Part shown: one piece after another, positions 35,399 through 44,055 of the stretch
Numbering within the stretch: the first letter of the stretch is position 1
Layout: every line of letters begins with the position of its first letter
Virus record (IMG/VR): IMGVR_UViG_3300023500_000006
Location: 1 to 47,265 of that record
Length of the DNA: 47,265 nt
Source of the DNA: a virus
Strand: one strand, 5' to 3'
Translations under genes and position numbers: made by a program
The notes under the pieces: model-generated
Database searches by the model: none
The model's input: the letters and a program-made list of their open reading frames with translations, nothing else
What the model was told of the DNA's origin: nothing

Positions 35399-36784
35399 TT
35401 AGAATATAGAGTCTACAGTATCTCTATAGATTTGATACTCAGATGCATTTAATTTACCTTCTGTAGTACGACTACAAATTTGAGGAGCCAAGTCCTGCAA
35501 GTAAGATTTGATATGTTTTACATCTTCAGTATTTCTGAGTACTTTAGTAATATGACGAATATTCATATTATAAGTAAGCTCTTGTGCAGCAACCAGACTA
35601 TTAACTAATTGGAATAGTTTAGATAGCTTATTTTGTATCATTTCACCAAGGCTGTTACTATCTGAAGCTTGTATAATAATATCAATTGTATCTTGCTCAA
35701 TAGTTACATCAGTAATCATAAAACGGTCATTTAATGCAAGGTCCATTTCATTTACATCATAGTTACCACCCATATTTGTAGTACCAACTACCCATAGGTT
35801 TGCCACAGGTACAACTAAAGTTTCTGATTTACCAATACCATGCTCAATGTCTACAAGTCTATTGGTTCTAAGAACGAACTCACCATTTGAATTTGGTGTC
35901 AATGCACCTACAAGAATGTTAAGTTCTTTAGATGGTATACGTAAAAGTTCATCAATGAATAATACAGTTTTTTCAACCATAGCATTTCTAAATGCAGCAG
36001 TAAGTGGACCATCCATCCATACAAATGAACCATCAATATGACGAATAGGGTAACCAAGTAAGTCAGTTGACTCAATAGCTTCATGACCAGCAATAAACTC
36101 TTTAGTATGACCATTTTCACGTACATATTTATCAACAGTGTATGTTTTAGATGCACCACTTGGACCAGATACAAGTACATGCTCTTTAAATGCATATCTT
36201 TCAATAAATCCATCAAGTCCAATACCCTGTAGTTCTTTTTTAATTTTAGCTAATTCAGTAGCTAATTGTGTACCGAGTGTTTCCAACTGACTACACATTT
36301 CTGTATACTGGTTACTTGAAATAACTACTTGTGTTAACTCATCAGACAATGTTGACATAGGGGAAAAAGTACCATAACTGCCCTTAAGACCATCAAACAT
36401 ACCTTTCCATTTATTAATATCTTTCAATACAATTGCTTTTACATCTTTCGACAAAGCAGGTAGTGTTGCTGAAGCACTTGAGTTAAAGAACCAATCATAC
36501 AACTCAGCAGCTTCAATTTCTGCTAAAGTAAGTTTATCATCTTGTAGTTGACCAAAGATAAAAGTATCTAGTTTAACATCAGCTACATCATCAATTGAAG
36601 AAGACAGTACACTAAATGCTGTCTTGCTTTTTTCTGTAAGTGTACCACGTAAGTGACACCCATAATACAACTTGCCTTGTATTAATACTACTCCATAATC
36701 TGTCTTTACATCTGCAAATGTTTTAAGACCTCCTATTGCTGCGTTTTTTATTTCTGTTACTTCACTTGTATCTAATGGTTCCAT
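35399..36784 (-). CDS. MoxR-type AAA+ ATPase, N4 gp24-like
   Basis: 461 residues from the ATG at 36784, chosen because AGGAG lies 6 nt before it; an upstream ATG at 36814 overlaps the preceding gene. Walker A GPSGASKT (about residues 207-214), Walker B VLFIDEL (about 274-280), then LNDRFMITDV and sensor-type segments fit MoxR AAA+ proteins. The first 190 residues are a separate helical/strand domain. With the VWA partner it probably remodels a protein or metallo-complex; in N4-like phages the role is undefined. Confidence 0.85.
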   Translation of the reverse strand: MEPLDTSEVTEIKNAAIGGLKTFADVKTDYGVVLIQGKLYYGCHLRGTLTEKSKTAFSVLSSSIDDVADVKLDTFIFGQLQDDKLTLAEIEAAELYDWFFNSSASATLPALSKDVKAIVLKDINKWKGMFDGLKGSYGTFSPMSTLSDELTQVVISSNQYTEMCSQLETLGTQLATELAKIKKELQGIGLDGFIERYAFKEHVLVSGPSGASKTYTVDKYVRENGHTKEFIAGHEAIESTDLLGYPIRHIDGSFVWMDGPLTAAFRNAMVEKTVLFIDELLRIPSKELNILVGALTPNSNGEFVLRTNRLVDIEHGIGKSETLVVPVANLWVVGTTNMGGNYDVNEMDLALNDRFMITDVTIEQDTIDIIIQASDSNSLGEMIQNKLSKLFQLVNSLVAAQELTYNMNIRHITKVLRNTEDVKHIKSYLQDLAPQICSRTTEGKLNASEYQIYRDTVDSIF

Positions 36785-36806
36785 CATATACTCCTGTTTA
36801 AATTCA

Positions 36807-37088
36807 CTAAACATACCTCAAAAGAAGTAGCCTAGCATCTGTTATTTTTTGATTTGGTGAGTCCATAAAGTCTTCCCAAAACATTTCTTGTTCTACTTCA
36901 CTTAACTGTACAACTACCGACTCAATAAAAGCAATGCCAAGCATCTTTTTATGCTCAGCTTGAGCTTTACTTGCATCACTACCCATTAGGCAAATTGTAT
37001 GTAACATATCTAAATGCCTTTGGGACTTAATTTTTCCACGGTTATCTTGTACTCTAGTTACAAATCTGTCGCTTTCTACACTCATCAT
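36807..37088 (-). CDS. 93-residue hypothetical protein
   Basis: A basic N-terminal half (DNRGKIKSQRHLDML) and acidic C-terminal half, helical, no recognised domain. ATG codons at 37088 and 37085 both follow AAGGAAAA. It immediately precedes the AAA+ gene and may belong to its operon. Function unknown. Confidence 0.6.
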   Translation of the reverse strand: MMSVESDRFVTRVQDNRGKIKSQRHLDMLHTICLMGSDASKAQAEHKKMLGIAFIESVVVQLSEVEQEMFWEDFMDSPNQKITDARLLLLRYV

Positions 37089-37133
37089 TTTTCCTTTTTA
37101 TTTAATATTACTACTATGTCAGTGATACTACAC

Positions 37134-38114
37134 TCACAAGTCGGGTATTAGCCCCTTTGCTTTATACACTGGGTACTGTTCACAAAAATCACGAACTGAA
37201 CAATAATTACATCTTTTAATCATTGCTGGGAACTCCTTGATTTCACCTACATTTCCACTACTAGCCATGTGTGCAATTGCTTCAGAATGTATACTAAATA
37301 CTTTTGTAGCTCTAGTGTAATTAATCTTACCTTGCTTATTTGGTTTGTAGTATTTCCAACTAGCTTTACTTTGCCACAAATCTACATCTTGACAAACTGT
37401 GCCAGTTTTACCTGTACGTTTTAAGCTCTCTAAAGCTTTAGTTATCTCAAACAAGCGTGCCTTAATGAATTGCTCTGTTTCAGCCAGAGTCCATAATGCA
37501 ATCTCGAAGTGACCTACTCGTGACTGTGGATAGCTACTATCTTGCCGAGCCTTAACTTTGGACCAGTCTGTATACCAGTAAAAGATTTCTGCAATATCAT
37601 CAATCTCTTTATCTTGGTTCAACCATCTGTAAATTGAAAGTTGTTTAGTAAATTCTAAATTTTTTTCTTTACCAGATAGTACTGTACCCCAAGTTGACAT
37701 AGTTTTTAAGTCAGCTAATCTCCAAGGGTTTGCCCTATACTTATATAGCACATCAAACTTCCCTGATAGAGTATAATCTGTACCTTCAATTTTCACTGCT
37801 TTACGGATTTCTTGCTCAATAGTTAGTTCATCAGCTTTCACACCGAGTTGTAACCAAGTGTCATCTGTAGTTGAGTCAAGGGCTACTTCAAGTAGACTAT
37901 GTACGGCACTCCCCATGACGGATGCCACTAAACCTTCTACCTCTACCTCTTTATCACAGCCAGCATTAAAGCGTTCTAAGGCGACCATATTTACAGGTTT
38001 CATCAGAGCTGTTGTACTTATAACTGTTGGGTCATTTGTGTAGTCATAGTCGTTGTAGGCTAACATGGCACACACGAACGGATGTAATCCCGTACTGTTT
38101 TTGTATTTAATCAT
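37134..38114 (-). CDS. Cas4/RecB-like PD-(D/E)XK exonuclease with Fe-S cysteines
   Basis: 326 residues. Nuclease motifs are His72 (GSAVHSLLE), Asp121 (GKFDVL), the Asp135-Leu-Lys137 pair in LADLKT and Gln158/Tyr162 (QLSIYRW). C-terminal cysteines Cys302, Cys305 and Cys311 (CxxCxxxxxC) together with an N-terminal Cys15 form the Cas4/AddB-type 4Fe-4S pattern. Such phage proteins degrade or resect DNA ends in recombination. The TGA stop is followed within two codons by TAG. The gene lies between the HNH endonuclease and the AAA+/VWA pair. Confidence 0.85.
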   Translation of the reverse strand: MIKYKNSTGLHPFVCAMLAYNDYDYTNDPTVISTTALMKPVNMVALERFNAGCDKEVEVEGLVASVMGSAVHSLLEVALDSTTDDTWLQLGVKADELTIEQEIRKAVKIEGTDYTLSGKFDVLYKYRANPWRLADLKTMSTWGTVLSGKEKNLEFTKQLSIYRWLNQDKEIDDIAEIFYWYTDWSKVKARQDSSYPQSRVGHFEIALWTLAETEQFIKARLFEITKALESLKRTGKTGTVCQDVDLWQSKASWKYYKPNKQGKINYTRATKVFSIHSEAIAHMASSGNVGEIKEFPAMIKRCNYCSVRDFCEQYPVYKAKGLIPDL

Positions 38115-38124
38115 TTTGTTCCCT

Positions 38125-38871
38125 TTATTTTATATTATTAATAGCTTGTGTAGGTAGAATATTTTTCATCTTTGCCTGCCATTCTAAAGCTTTCTCTACT
38201 CTGGCTGCTTTGTATATATTTGAGGCTTCTGTTTTTGAGTTGAAGTACCCAAGATGTATACGGCTTGCTTTTCCATCAGATATACATACTCTCCATTTAT
38301 TTTTTCTTTTGTCCAAACTTACACCAGTATAACCACTAACGTTGTTACTCCGAATGTCAGTTAAGAAATTATTCAAAGTTTGGGGTAGAAATATACAGGT
38401 ATCTGGGCTATATATTTTAATATTTTTTGATGACAGTAAATCTTTGTCTAGCTGCCAATCTTCCTGATAGTTACTTTTTTTGAACCAATCAGCGAATACC
38501 TGAAAGTTGTGCCAAGCTTTGTCTACAGTTGTACCTATATAGGTTGGCTGTCTCTCTTGATATTTTTTGTCATAGCATCTCTGCAGCATACTCGTCCAAA
38601 GTTTATACTCCTTTGTAGGCTTGCTATTCATATATGCTTTATATTTACCTACACCAAGATAACCAATACCATATAATGAAGGATAGTAAGGGTACTTAAT
38701 TTTTCCTTTTTTAACATTACCAATCAGAGCTTCTGTTATGTAACTACGAATCCTTATAGTGCAGTAACCCCTTTTAGTACTACCATCTACAATCTCACAG
38801 TAATACCTCTCGTTAGTCATGAATGTTTCACCTATATGTTTCTTATTATATATTTTTTCTGGTTTAATCAT
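38125..38871 (-). CDS. Freestanding HNH-type endonuclease with AP2 domain
   Basis: 248 residues from the ATG at 38871 (GAGG 8 nt upstream). A middle region with YKLWTSMLQRCYDKKYQ and WQLDKDLLSSKN resembles the HNH domain of phage homing nucleases. The C-terminal SGYTGVSLDKRKNKWRVCIS with LGYFNSKTEAS (about residues 184-220) is an AP2-like DNA-binding domain. Such genes are mobile and insert between phage genes. The protein is basic and the gene overlaps the previous one by 8 nt. It could mobilise the nrdB intron, which lacks its own endonuclease, but this is speculative. Confidence 0.8.
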   Translation of the reverse strand: MIKPEKIYNKKHIGETFMTNERYYCEIVDGSTKRGYCTIRIRSYITEALIGNVKKGKIKYPYYPSLYGIGYLGVGKYKAYMNSKPTKEYKLWTSMLQRCYDKKYQERQPTYIGTTVDKAWHNFQVFADWFKKSNYQEDWQLDKDLLSSKNIKIYSPDTCIFLPQTLNNFLTDIRSNNVSGYTGVSLDKRKNKWRVCISDGKASRIHLGYFNSKTEASNIYKAARVEKALEWQAKMKNILPTQAINNIK

Positions 38872-39238
38872 CTTGTTTACCTCTTTTTGCATAATAATCT
38901 GGATATTTAATAGCCGTAAATAATTTTGTTACAATTAGCACTGCTGCTAAACTCTCCCATCCTACATATGACCAAGATGTAATGAATAGTACATCTGTAA
39001 TAACATCATATACATTCCACCATTTTGGTTTCATCTTTGCTTCTTTTAAAAGTCCAGTGTGGAAATCACTGGTTTTACTATTAAATACAATAGTTACCAG
39101 TGTTAATAGTGAAGCTACAAACATAAAGATAGCAACTCCATTAACTAACCCTGGACTTATATTTATTAATAACGGAGTCATAATTACTAGTATGTCAAAT
39201 ATTATCAAAGCTGTAAGTTTTATCATTTTTTCATTCAT
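38864..39238 (-). CDS. Membrane protein, three helices
   Basis: 124 residues from the ATG at 39238 (GGAGGG upstream; an in-frame TTG four codons earlier is less likely). Hydrophobic segments lie at about residues 6-26, 30-51 and 78-105. No motif. It overlaps its neighbours on both sides and sits between DNA polymerase-linked genes and the HNH gene. Function unknown. Confidence 0.65.
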   Translation of the reverse strand: MNEKMIKLTALIIFDILVIMTPLLINISPGLVNGVAIFMFVASLLTLVTIVFNSKTSDFHTGLLKEAKMKPKWWNVYDVITDVLFITSWSYVGWESLAAVLIVTKLFTAIKYPDYYAKRGKQDD

Positions 39239-39635
39239 GTTGCCCTCCAATAGGGTTATTTAATTTTATATTTGTAGACAAGCCTTTATGAGCCTGAATA
39301 AGTTCTTCTGGGTAATAAACATCCGCCATCTCTTCATCTGTAATTTCATCTAATAACTCTTGGAACCAAAAGTTTTGCAACTTAGTATCCCAGGTTTTAA
39401 TTACAGCTAAATTATGTTTTTTCATGTAAGTTACATATCCTCTGCATACCTTTATCTCTGTTAAATTCTCTGCACCATAAGACTCATTACCAGAATGGTC
39501 TTTAAGGTACATGTGGCATGGAAAAACCACACCATTTTTTACAATATCAAAGGTTTCAGCATATAGAGTATCAGTAGCACCTGATTTAACAAATCCACAT
39601 TCCTTGCATATTTTACTGCATGGTTTTACTTTCAT
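39231..39635 (-). CDS. Cys-containing hypothetical protein
   Basis: 134 residues with an N-terminal Cys cluster (CSKICKEC, residues 5-12), then further Cys and His (VVFPCHMYLKDH), suggestive of a zinc site. The middle part is acidic and ends with a WFQELLDEITDEEM segment. It starts inside the end of the DNA polymerase gene (AAAGGAG before ATG) and stops in TGA. No family recognised. Confidence 0.6.
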   Translation of the reverse strand: MKVKPCSKICKECGFVKSGATDTLYAETFDIVKNGVVFPCHMYLKDHSGNESYGAENLTEIKVCRGYVTYMKKHNLAVIKTWDTKLQNFWFQELLDEITDEEMADVYYPEELIQAHKGLSTNIKLNNPIGGQHE

Positions 39636-42171
39636 TTACTTTCTCCTTTAATATTCTTGTAATCTCAGTGACACTACAATTAACTGGTAATTCAAATTGC
39701 TTATCCCACGATTTACCTATTTCTAAGTTAGCTAGGATAGGTACTTCTTTATTACCATGTATTTGATAGTCACCTGAGTCCACCATACATTCAATCAAGT
39801 TAACATTAACCCATTCTATGACTTCTGCATTTTCTTCAACTAGTAAGTAAATAGCATCATGGATAAAGTTAATCAGTAGTACTTGATGTCTATACGGTGA
39901 TTTATCTAAACGTTTTCTAAACATTATTCCTGCATTAGTAGTCATAAGCCCATGTGACTGTGTCACAGCATTATTACCACTTCTAAATTCAGCTTTTACT
40001 GCACTAGGAGTAATTTTAGAATCAATTATAGATTTAGCTAATAGTGGAGTTCTGACCTTAAGCCCAAAGGCACAAGATATATAACCTTGATTTGCCATTA
40101 ATACTTTATTATCTTGGCTCCAACTATGTAGCACTTTGTACATTTCCTTATGACCAGCTTCTACTTTAATAGCCTGGTCCATAGGTAACCCATTATTACT
40201 ATGTAGTGTTAATGAAGTTCCCCCGTAGTTTAAGGCAAATGTACTTGCTTTTGAATCCTGCCGTAGCTTCGGATATTTATCAGCAATTGAATTTATACTT
40301 TCTGGATTATCTGGGTCAATATCTGGCATCTGGTCACTATAATAACCATAAGCATTTAGACAATGTCCATCAATTCCGTCAGTAAATATTCTTTTCTTAT
40401 TTGGGTCCTGTGATAACACAGCTACTACCCTGTCTTCAAGTGCACTAAAATCTGAACCACAGAATAACCAACCCTCAGGGGCTTTAAATATACTCTTAAT
40501 ATCTTTACCATACTTACTATTACTAGGAAGATTGGCAAGGTTTGGTTCTGTTGAACTAAGTCGACCACTAAGTGTACCACCAAGTTTGTGATTTCCATTT
40601 AACCAATGAAGACCGTTTTTTTCAAAAGCAAAGTTAGTGAAAGCTTTAATAAATGTTGTTAGTATTTTATCTGCATCCATATAGTCTTTAAAAGCCTCTA
40701 GGAGCAACTTATCACTCTCATCATCTATTTGCTTGACTAACTTCTTAATCGTCTTTCCTGAGCAGCTAGGCAACCCAGAATCAGTTGTTTCAATAATAGG
40801 TAAACCCATTACATCATAAAATAGTACAGCTTTTTGTGTATTAGAATTAATGTTGAAAGGTTGTACGAAATCACTGATAGATTTTAACTTCTTCTTTAGT
40901 TTAGCATTAGCTTTGGTAGACTCTGCAATAGCAATTTTAAATACTGCATTTTTAACTTGTGGGTTACTTAGTATAATCTGCTTAGTTTGTCTTACCTCAC
41001 TTTGAAGCTGTCTAGTTACTACGTCTAATCGTGACATATCCATAGGTAAACCTACTAACATCATCTCTAGTAAGGCTGGAAAACTTGTCATGAATAAGTC
41101 CCTATAGATTTCTTCTTGTTTTTCTACTACTAAAGCTTTTGATTGCTTATTATAGAGCCAGAATGTAGCAAGAGTATCTCTGAGGTTATATAATAGTAGG
41201 TCACCAACAGGTAATGCTTTAACATTCTTGACATCTTCAGCATAGTTACCCGTGAATTCTACTGTATTAGGTTTAAGCCCTAACTCATTACCTTGAGTAT
41301 TGTTTGTTGCAAGATAGGTCATTATCATAGTGTCATCTAAGTTTCTACACATCATATCTATACCATGTAACATACCTACTAAGTCATTCTCATCTTCCAT
41401 AAATAAATGATAGATTAGAAATTTAATATCAAATAGACCATTATGGAAAATCATCTTACCAGTGTAAGTTTCAAAGAACCATTTCAAAGAGCATTTGCTC
41501 ATATGGTCGTCATTAATAAATACAGCATATCCATCCATGTCAGTCCATGAGAACGCTATCGACTGAATAACTGATTCATTAAATCTAAGACCAGTGGTTT
41601 CAATATCAATTGATAATGCTTTATGTGCTCTAATGAAAGTATGTAACATTTTATCTAAAGCTGCGCTATCCACGTATTCCTGTAGAATAGCAGTGTTAGG
41701 TACTAACTGCTTACGAGCGAATGAACCAGCTAAGTGTTGCTTAAGAGTGTCTACAGTACCTTCTAGTTTAGGTAACATCTTTGGGTCGTAGATACATGCT
41801 TGATAGTTAACTCCAAGGATACAGTTAATATGTCTGTAGTCCTTTATGTCACATGGAACAACCTCGTTATACATATCACTTATCTTCTTAACTCCAGTTA
41901 AGTACTTGAAGTAAGTAGAATCAGCTATGTAAAGTGTAGTTATTCCTAACCCATCCATACCTTCTAGCAATTCACCAAGATACTCTCTTGCATCTTTAGC
42001 AGTAATTTTGTTATTTACATACTTAAGACTGAATGCTACAAACATACTTATATCTTCAGTTATAGAAGCTAAATAGTGGCGTTTAATTTCTTTAGCATTT
42101 AATGTTTTAATCAGTATAGCAGTCTTTACCGTGCTAACGTCATCACCAAATAATAGATGTTTCATATTCAT
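39613..42171 (-). CDS. DNA polymerase, family A with 3'-5' exonuclease, N4 gp39-like
   Basis: 852 residues from the ATG at 42171. The exonuclease domain has DIETTGL (Asp189, Glu191), HNGLFDIKF (about 243-251) and NLRDTLATF (about 329-337). The polymerase domain has GRLSSTEPNLANLP (536-549), motif A DFSALEDR with Asp574, motif B RQDSKASTFALNYGG with Arg637, Lys641 and Tyr649, and motif C HDAI with Asp772. Length is close to N4 gp39 (about 870). Start choice is uncertain: an out-of-frame ATG at 42178 lies at the optimal distance from AAGGA, and GTG at 42174 is also possible. Confidence 0.95.
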   Translation of the reverse strand: MNMKHLLFGDDVSTVKTAILIKTLNAKEIKRHYLASITEDISMFVAFSLKYVNNKITAKDAREYLGELLEGMDGLGITTLYIADSTYFKYLTGVKKISDMYNEVVPCDIKDYRHINCILGVNYQACIYDPKMLPKLEGTVDTLKQHLAGSFARKQLVPNTAILQEYVDSAALDKMLHTFIRAHKALSIDIETTGLRFNESVIQSIAFSWTDMDGYAVFINDDHMSKCSLKWFFETYTGKMIFHNGLFDIKFLIYHLFMEDENDLVGMLHGIDMMCRNLDDTMIMTYLATNNTQGNELGLKPNTVEFTGNYAEDVKNVKALPVGDLLLYNLRDTLATFWLYNKQSKALVVEKQEEIYRDLFMTSFPALLEMMLVGLPMDMSRLDVVTRQLQSEVRQTKQIILSNPQVKNAVFKIAIAESTKANAKLKKKLKSISDFVQPFNINSNTQKAVLFYDVMGLPIIETTDSGLPSCSGKTIKKLVKQIDDESDKLLLEAFKDYMDADKILTTFIKAFTNFAFEKNGLHWLNGNHKLGGTLSGRLSSTEPNLANLPSNSKYGKDIKSIFKAPEGWLFCGSDFSALEDRVVAVLSQDPNKKRIFTDGIDGHCLNAYGYYSDQMPDIDPDNPESINSIADKYPKLRQDSKASTFALNYGGTSLTLHSNNGLPMDQAIKVEAGHKEMYKVLHSWSQDNKVLMANQGYISCAFGLKVRTPLLAKSIIDSKITPSAVKAEFRSGNNAVTQSHGLMTTNAGIMFRKRLDKSPYRHQVLLINFIHDAIYLLVEENAEVIEWVNVNLIECMVDSGDYQIHGNKEVPILANLEIGKSWDKQFELPVNCSVTEITRILKEKVNESKTMQ

Positions 42172-42187
42172 CACTCATAATTTTTCC

Positions 42188-42418
42188 TTATTTTAATGCC
42201 ATTAGCAATTCACTATATAGGGCTTTTGCCACCTTAATATCTGTTTCAACCAGTTTACTGGCAACTAAGTGTGAATTTTGGAAGGAAATCATAGCAATAG
42301 CTACATCTACTTTAACTTCATCTTCTAAATCACCTTGGGCTTCTATAACACGAGCTGCACTATTCATTAAGCTTGAATACTCGTAAGCAGCCTCTTCTAC
42401 TTCTGTTGTTTCGTACAT
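42188..42418 (-). CDS. 76-residue hypothetical protein
   Basis: Start at the ATG at 42418 with AAGGAG 7 nt upstream. Acidic, helical protein of unknown family. It lies 16 nt before the polymerase start region and 1 nt after the zinc-ribbon gene, so it is expressed with the replication genes. Confidence 0.6.
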   Translation of the reverse strand: MYETTEVEEAAYEYSSLMNSAARVIEAQGDLEDEVKVDVAIAMISFQNSHLVASKLVETDIKVAKALYSELLMALK

Positions 42419-42419
42419 C

Positions 42420-42614
42420 TTAGTGCTCCTTTTTGTATGTGGTAAATGTATATTCAACTTTTAAGCAAACTTCAAATTCATTTTCACACTCTGGGCATGT
42501 TAAAATGTTATCACATTCTTTTTTGCTATTAAATAGCATTTCTCCCACTTGCTCATCTGATTCTGATATTGTTCTTTTACTACAATATGGGCATTTTATT
42601 TCTTTGCTACGCAT
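42420..42614 (-). CDS. Zinc-ribbon protein
   Basis: 64 residues with CPYC (residues 8-11) and CPEC (about 40-43), the two knuckles of a zinc ribbon, separated by an acidic linker. The C-terminal part is a strand pair. Small zinc ribbons in phages often bind nucleic acids or modify host proteins; nothing more specific is visible. The start overlaps the end of the HTH gene. Confidence 0.7.
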   Translation of the reverse strand: MRSKEIKCPYCSKRTISESDEQVGEMLFNSKKECDNILTCPECENEFEVCLKVEYTFTTYKKEH

Positions 42615-42873
42615 CTGCGTGCTCCTCAGTGCTATAACCAGATTTACTGGTTGAAAATCTGTGTTTGTTTAAATTTATTTTTGATATAATGCTTGTAGAC
42701 ACCCCATAACTTATGGCTAATTCAACTTGTGTATAGCTAGGTTGTCCTGGAATATTAAGAAGCTTAGCTTCAATTTCAGCGACCTCTTCCTTTGATAGAA
42801 ATCTTCTAGGTTTCTTTACAGGTATTGAGCTCCCGAATACCTTGTAATAGTAGTTTTTAATTGTTTCGTACAT
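42607..42873 (-). CDS. Helix-turn-helix DNA-binding protein
   Basis: 88 residues with a central HTH pattern SYTQVELAISYGVSTSIISK (about residues 46-65), preceded by basic KKPRRF. It resembles small phage regulators or resolvase-type HTH domains. AAAGGAG lies 6 nt before the ATG and an 89-nt untranslated gap is upstream. It could control middle gene expression; targets unknown. Confidence 0.6.
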   Translation of the reverse strand: MYETIKNYYYKVFGSSIPVKKPRRFLSKEEVAEIEAKLLNIPGQPSYTQVELAISYGVSTSIISKINLNKHRFSTSKSGYSTEEHADA

Positions 42874-42962
42874 AATTAACTCCTTTAAGTTATATTAATA
42901 TTTCTTTAGTAGATAAGACATTTGTCCTCTTTTCTTTCCAATCTGATGTTTATATGGTCCTA

Positions 42963-43160
42963 TCATTTCGCAAGCTTCCAGCAAGTAAATCTAGAAACAG
43001 GTATAGCCTCGTAGTCATTAGATTCTGCTCTATAATTTCTAAAATATTTCTTAGGGTCCCATAAGAAGGGGCTATATGCATGTAACCCTGTGCTAGTTAC
43101 ACTACAAACTCCTTGCTTACTACCTAGCATATAATAGCTTGTTGTTTTAATAAGTTTCAT
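42963..43160 (-). CDS. 65-residue hypothetical protein
   Basis: A short basic protein with aromatic residues and three Cys, AAAGGATAATTAA before the ATG and TGA at the end. No domain recognised. It abuts the membrane-protein gene and is the last gene before an 89-nt gap. Confidence 0.5.
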   Translation of the reverse strand: MKLIKTTSYYMLGSKQGVCSVTSTGLHAYSPFLWDPKKYFRNYRAESNDYEAIPVSRFTCWKLAK

Positions 43161-43451
43161 TTAATTATCCTTTAGTGTAAATTTGTTGCACCCACAAGCC
43201 TTAGACGGCTTAGTAGTACACTGAGCATACTCTGTTAACCTCCCTAGTATAGAACATGGTAAGTAATTTACAACTACAGTATGTACTAACCAGAGTGGTA
43301 ACAGTATCGGTGATAGCACCACTACCAACACTACTAGTGAATACTCATAAATGTTGTGTGACATGGGTATAGTTTCTTCATCCATTAGTGCTAGATTAGA
43401 CTCCTCTGAGTCGTATACCTCGTCTTTTACTTCTACCTCACTAGGCATCAT
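43161..43451 (-). CDS. Small membrane protein
   Basis: 96 residues: acidic N-terminal 30 residues, then a strong hydrophobic region (about residues 38-66), then a Cys-rich C-terminus (CTTKPSKACGCN). Two ATG codons in tandem follow AAAGGAT. Function unknown; one of three neighbouring membrane proteins. Confidence 0.6.
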   Translation of the reverse strand: MMPSEVEVKDEVYDSEESNLALMDEETIPMSHNIYEYSLVVLVVVLSPILLPLWLVHTVVVNYLPCSILGRLTEYAQCTTKPSKACGCNKFTLKDN

Positions 43452-43459
43452 TTATCCTT

Positions 43460-43843
43460 TTACTTCATCAGAGTCGCACTATACTCTATTAACCATAATT
43501 TAGGTGCCAGCCATATCTTTAACCATTGTAAGTTAAATATCCCTGCTTCAATGAGTAATAGCCCAAGTCCAATAAAACCTGCACCAAATACTGTACCAAG
43601 CCACTTCGTAGCTGGAGGCATTTTTGGTTCCATTTTCGTAATCCACCAGTATGATATATATATTTGTAACCCTAGCAACATTACAGCAGATAATGCTAAC
43701 AGTATGTAATATACAAAATACCATGTAAGTAGCTGATTAATCACATCTGGTAGTTGTGCTGCTGCAAATTGAGTTGTTGCATCTATACCGCCCAACACTT
43801 TCTGTAGTGTTTCTGCTAATAAGTTGTCTAATTTTTCTGTCAT
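43460..43843 (-). CDS. Membrane protein, three helices
   Basis: 127 residues with an amphipathic N-terminal region (about 1-30) and hydrophobic segments at about residues 38-65, 80-103 and 108-122. The start overlaps the TGA of the next upstream gene (ATGA). No family recognised; it could be an inner-membrane protein involved in takeover or superinfection exclusion, which is only a guess from topology. Confidence 0.6.
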   Translation of the reverse strand: MTEKLDNLLAETLQKVLGGIDATTQFAAAQLPDVINQLLTWYFVYYILLALSAVMLLGLQIYISYWWITKMEPKMPPATKWLGTVFGAGFIGLGLLLIEAGIFNLQWLKIWLAPKLWLIEYSATLMK

Positions 43844-44055
43844 TGCTTATCCTTTCTTTGTGTATACACTTCGTTAGCTAAGATTAGTACCAAACCCAAC
43901 CAAGATGTAAATACGCATATAGGTAGAACTATAAATACATATTCTGGCTTAGTTGCATTACATTCGTTATTAGGCGTTTTGTTATAGTCTAAAAAGAAAA
44001 AGCCAGTTAGGCATGTTACTAATACCCCATATCCGTATACCAATAATAATTCCAT
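43840..44055 (-). CDS. Small two-helix membrane protein
   Basis: 71 residues with hydrophobic segments at about 3-22 and 40-61 separated by a polar loop with Cys. Start overlaps the end of thyX and stop is coupled (ATGA) to the next membrane gene, so these membrane genes and thyX form one translationally coupled run. Confidence 0.6.
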   Translation of the reverse strand: MELLLVYGYGVLVTCLTGFFFLDYNKTPNNECNATKPEYVFIVLPICVFTSWLGLVLILANEVYTQRKDKQ

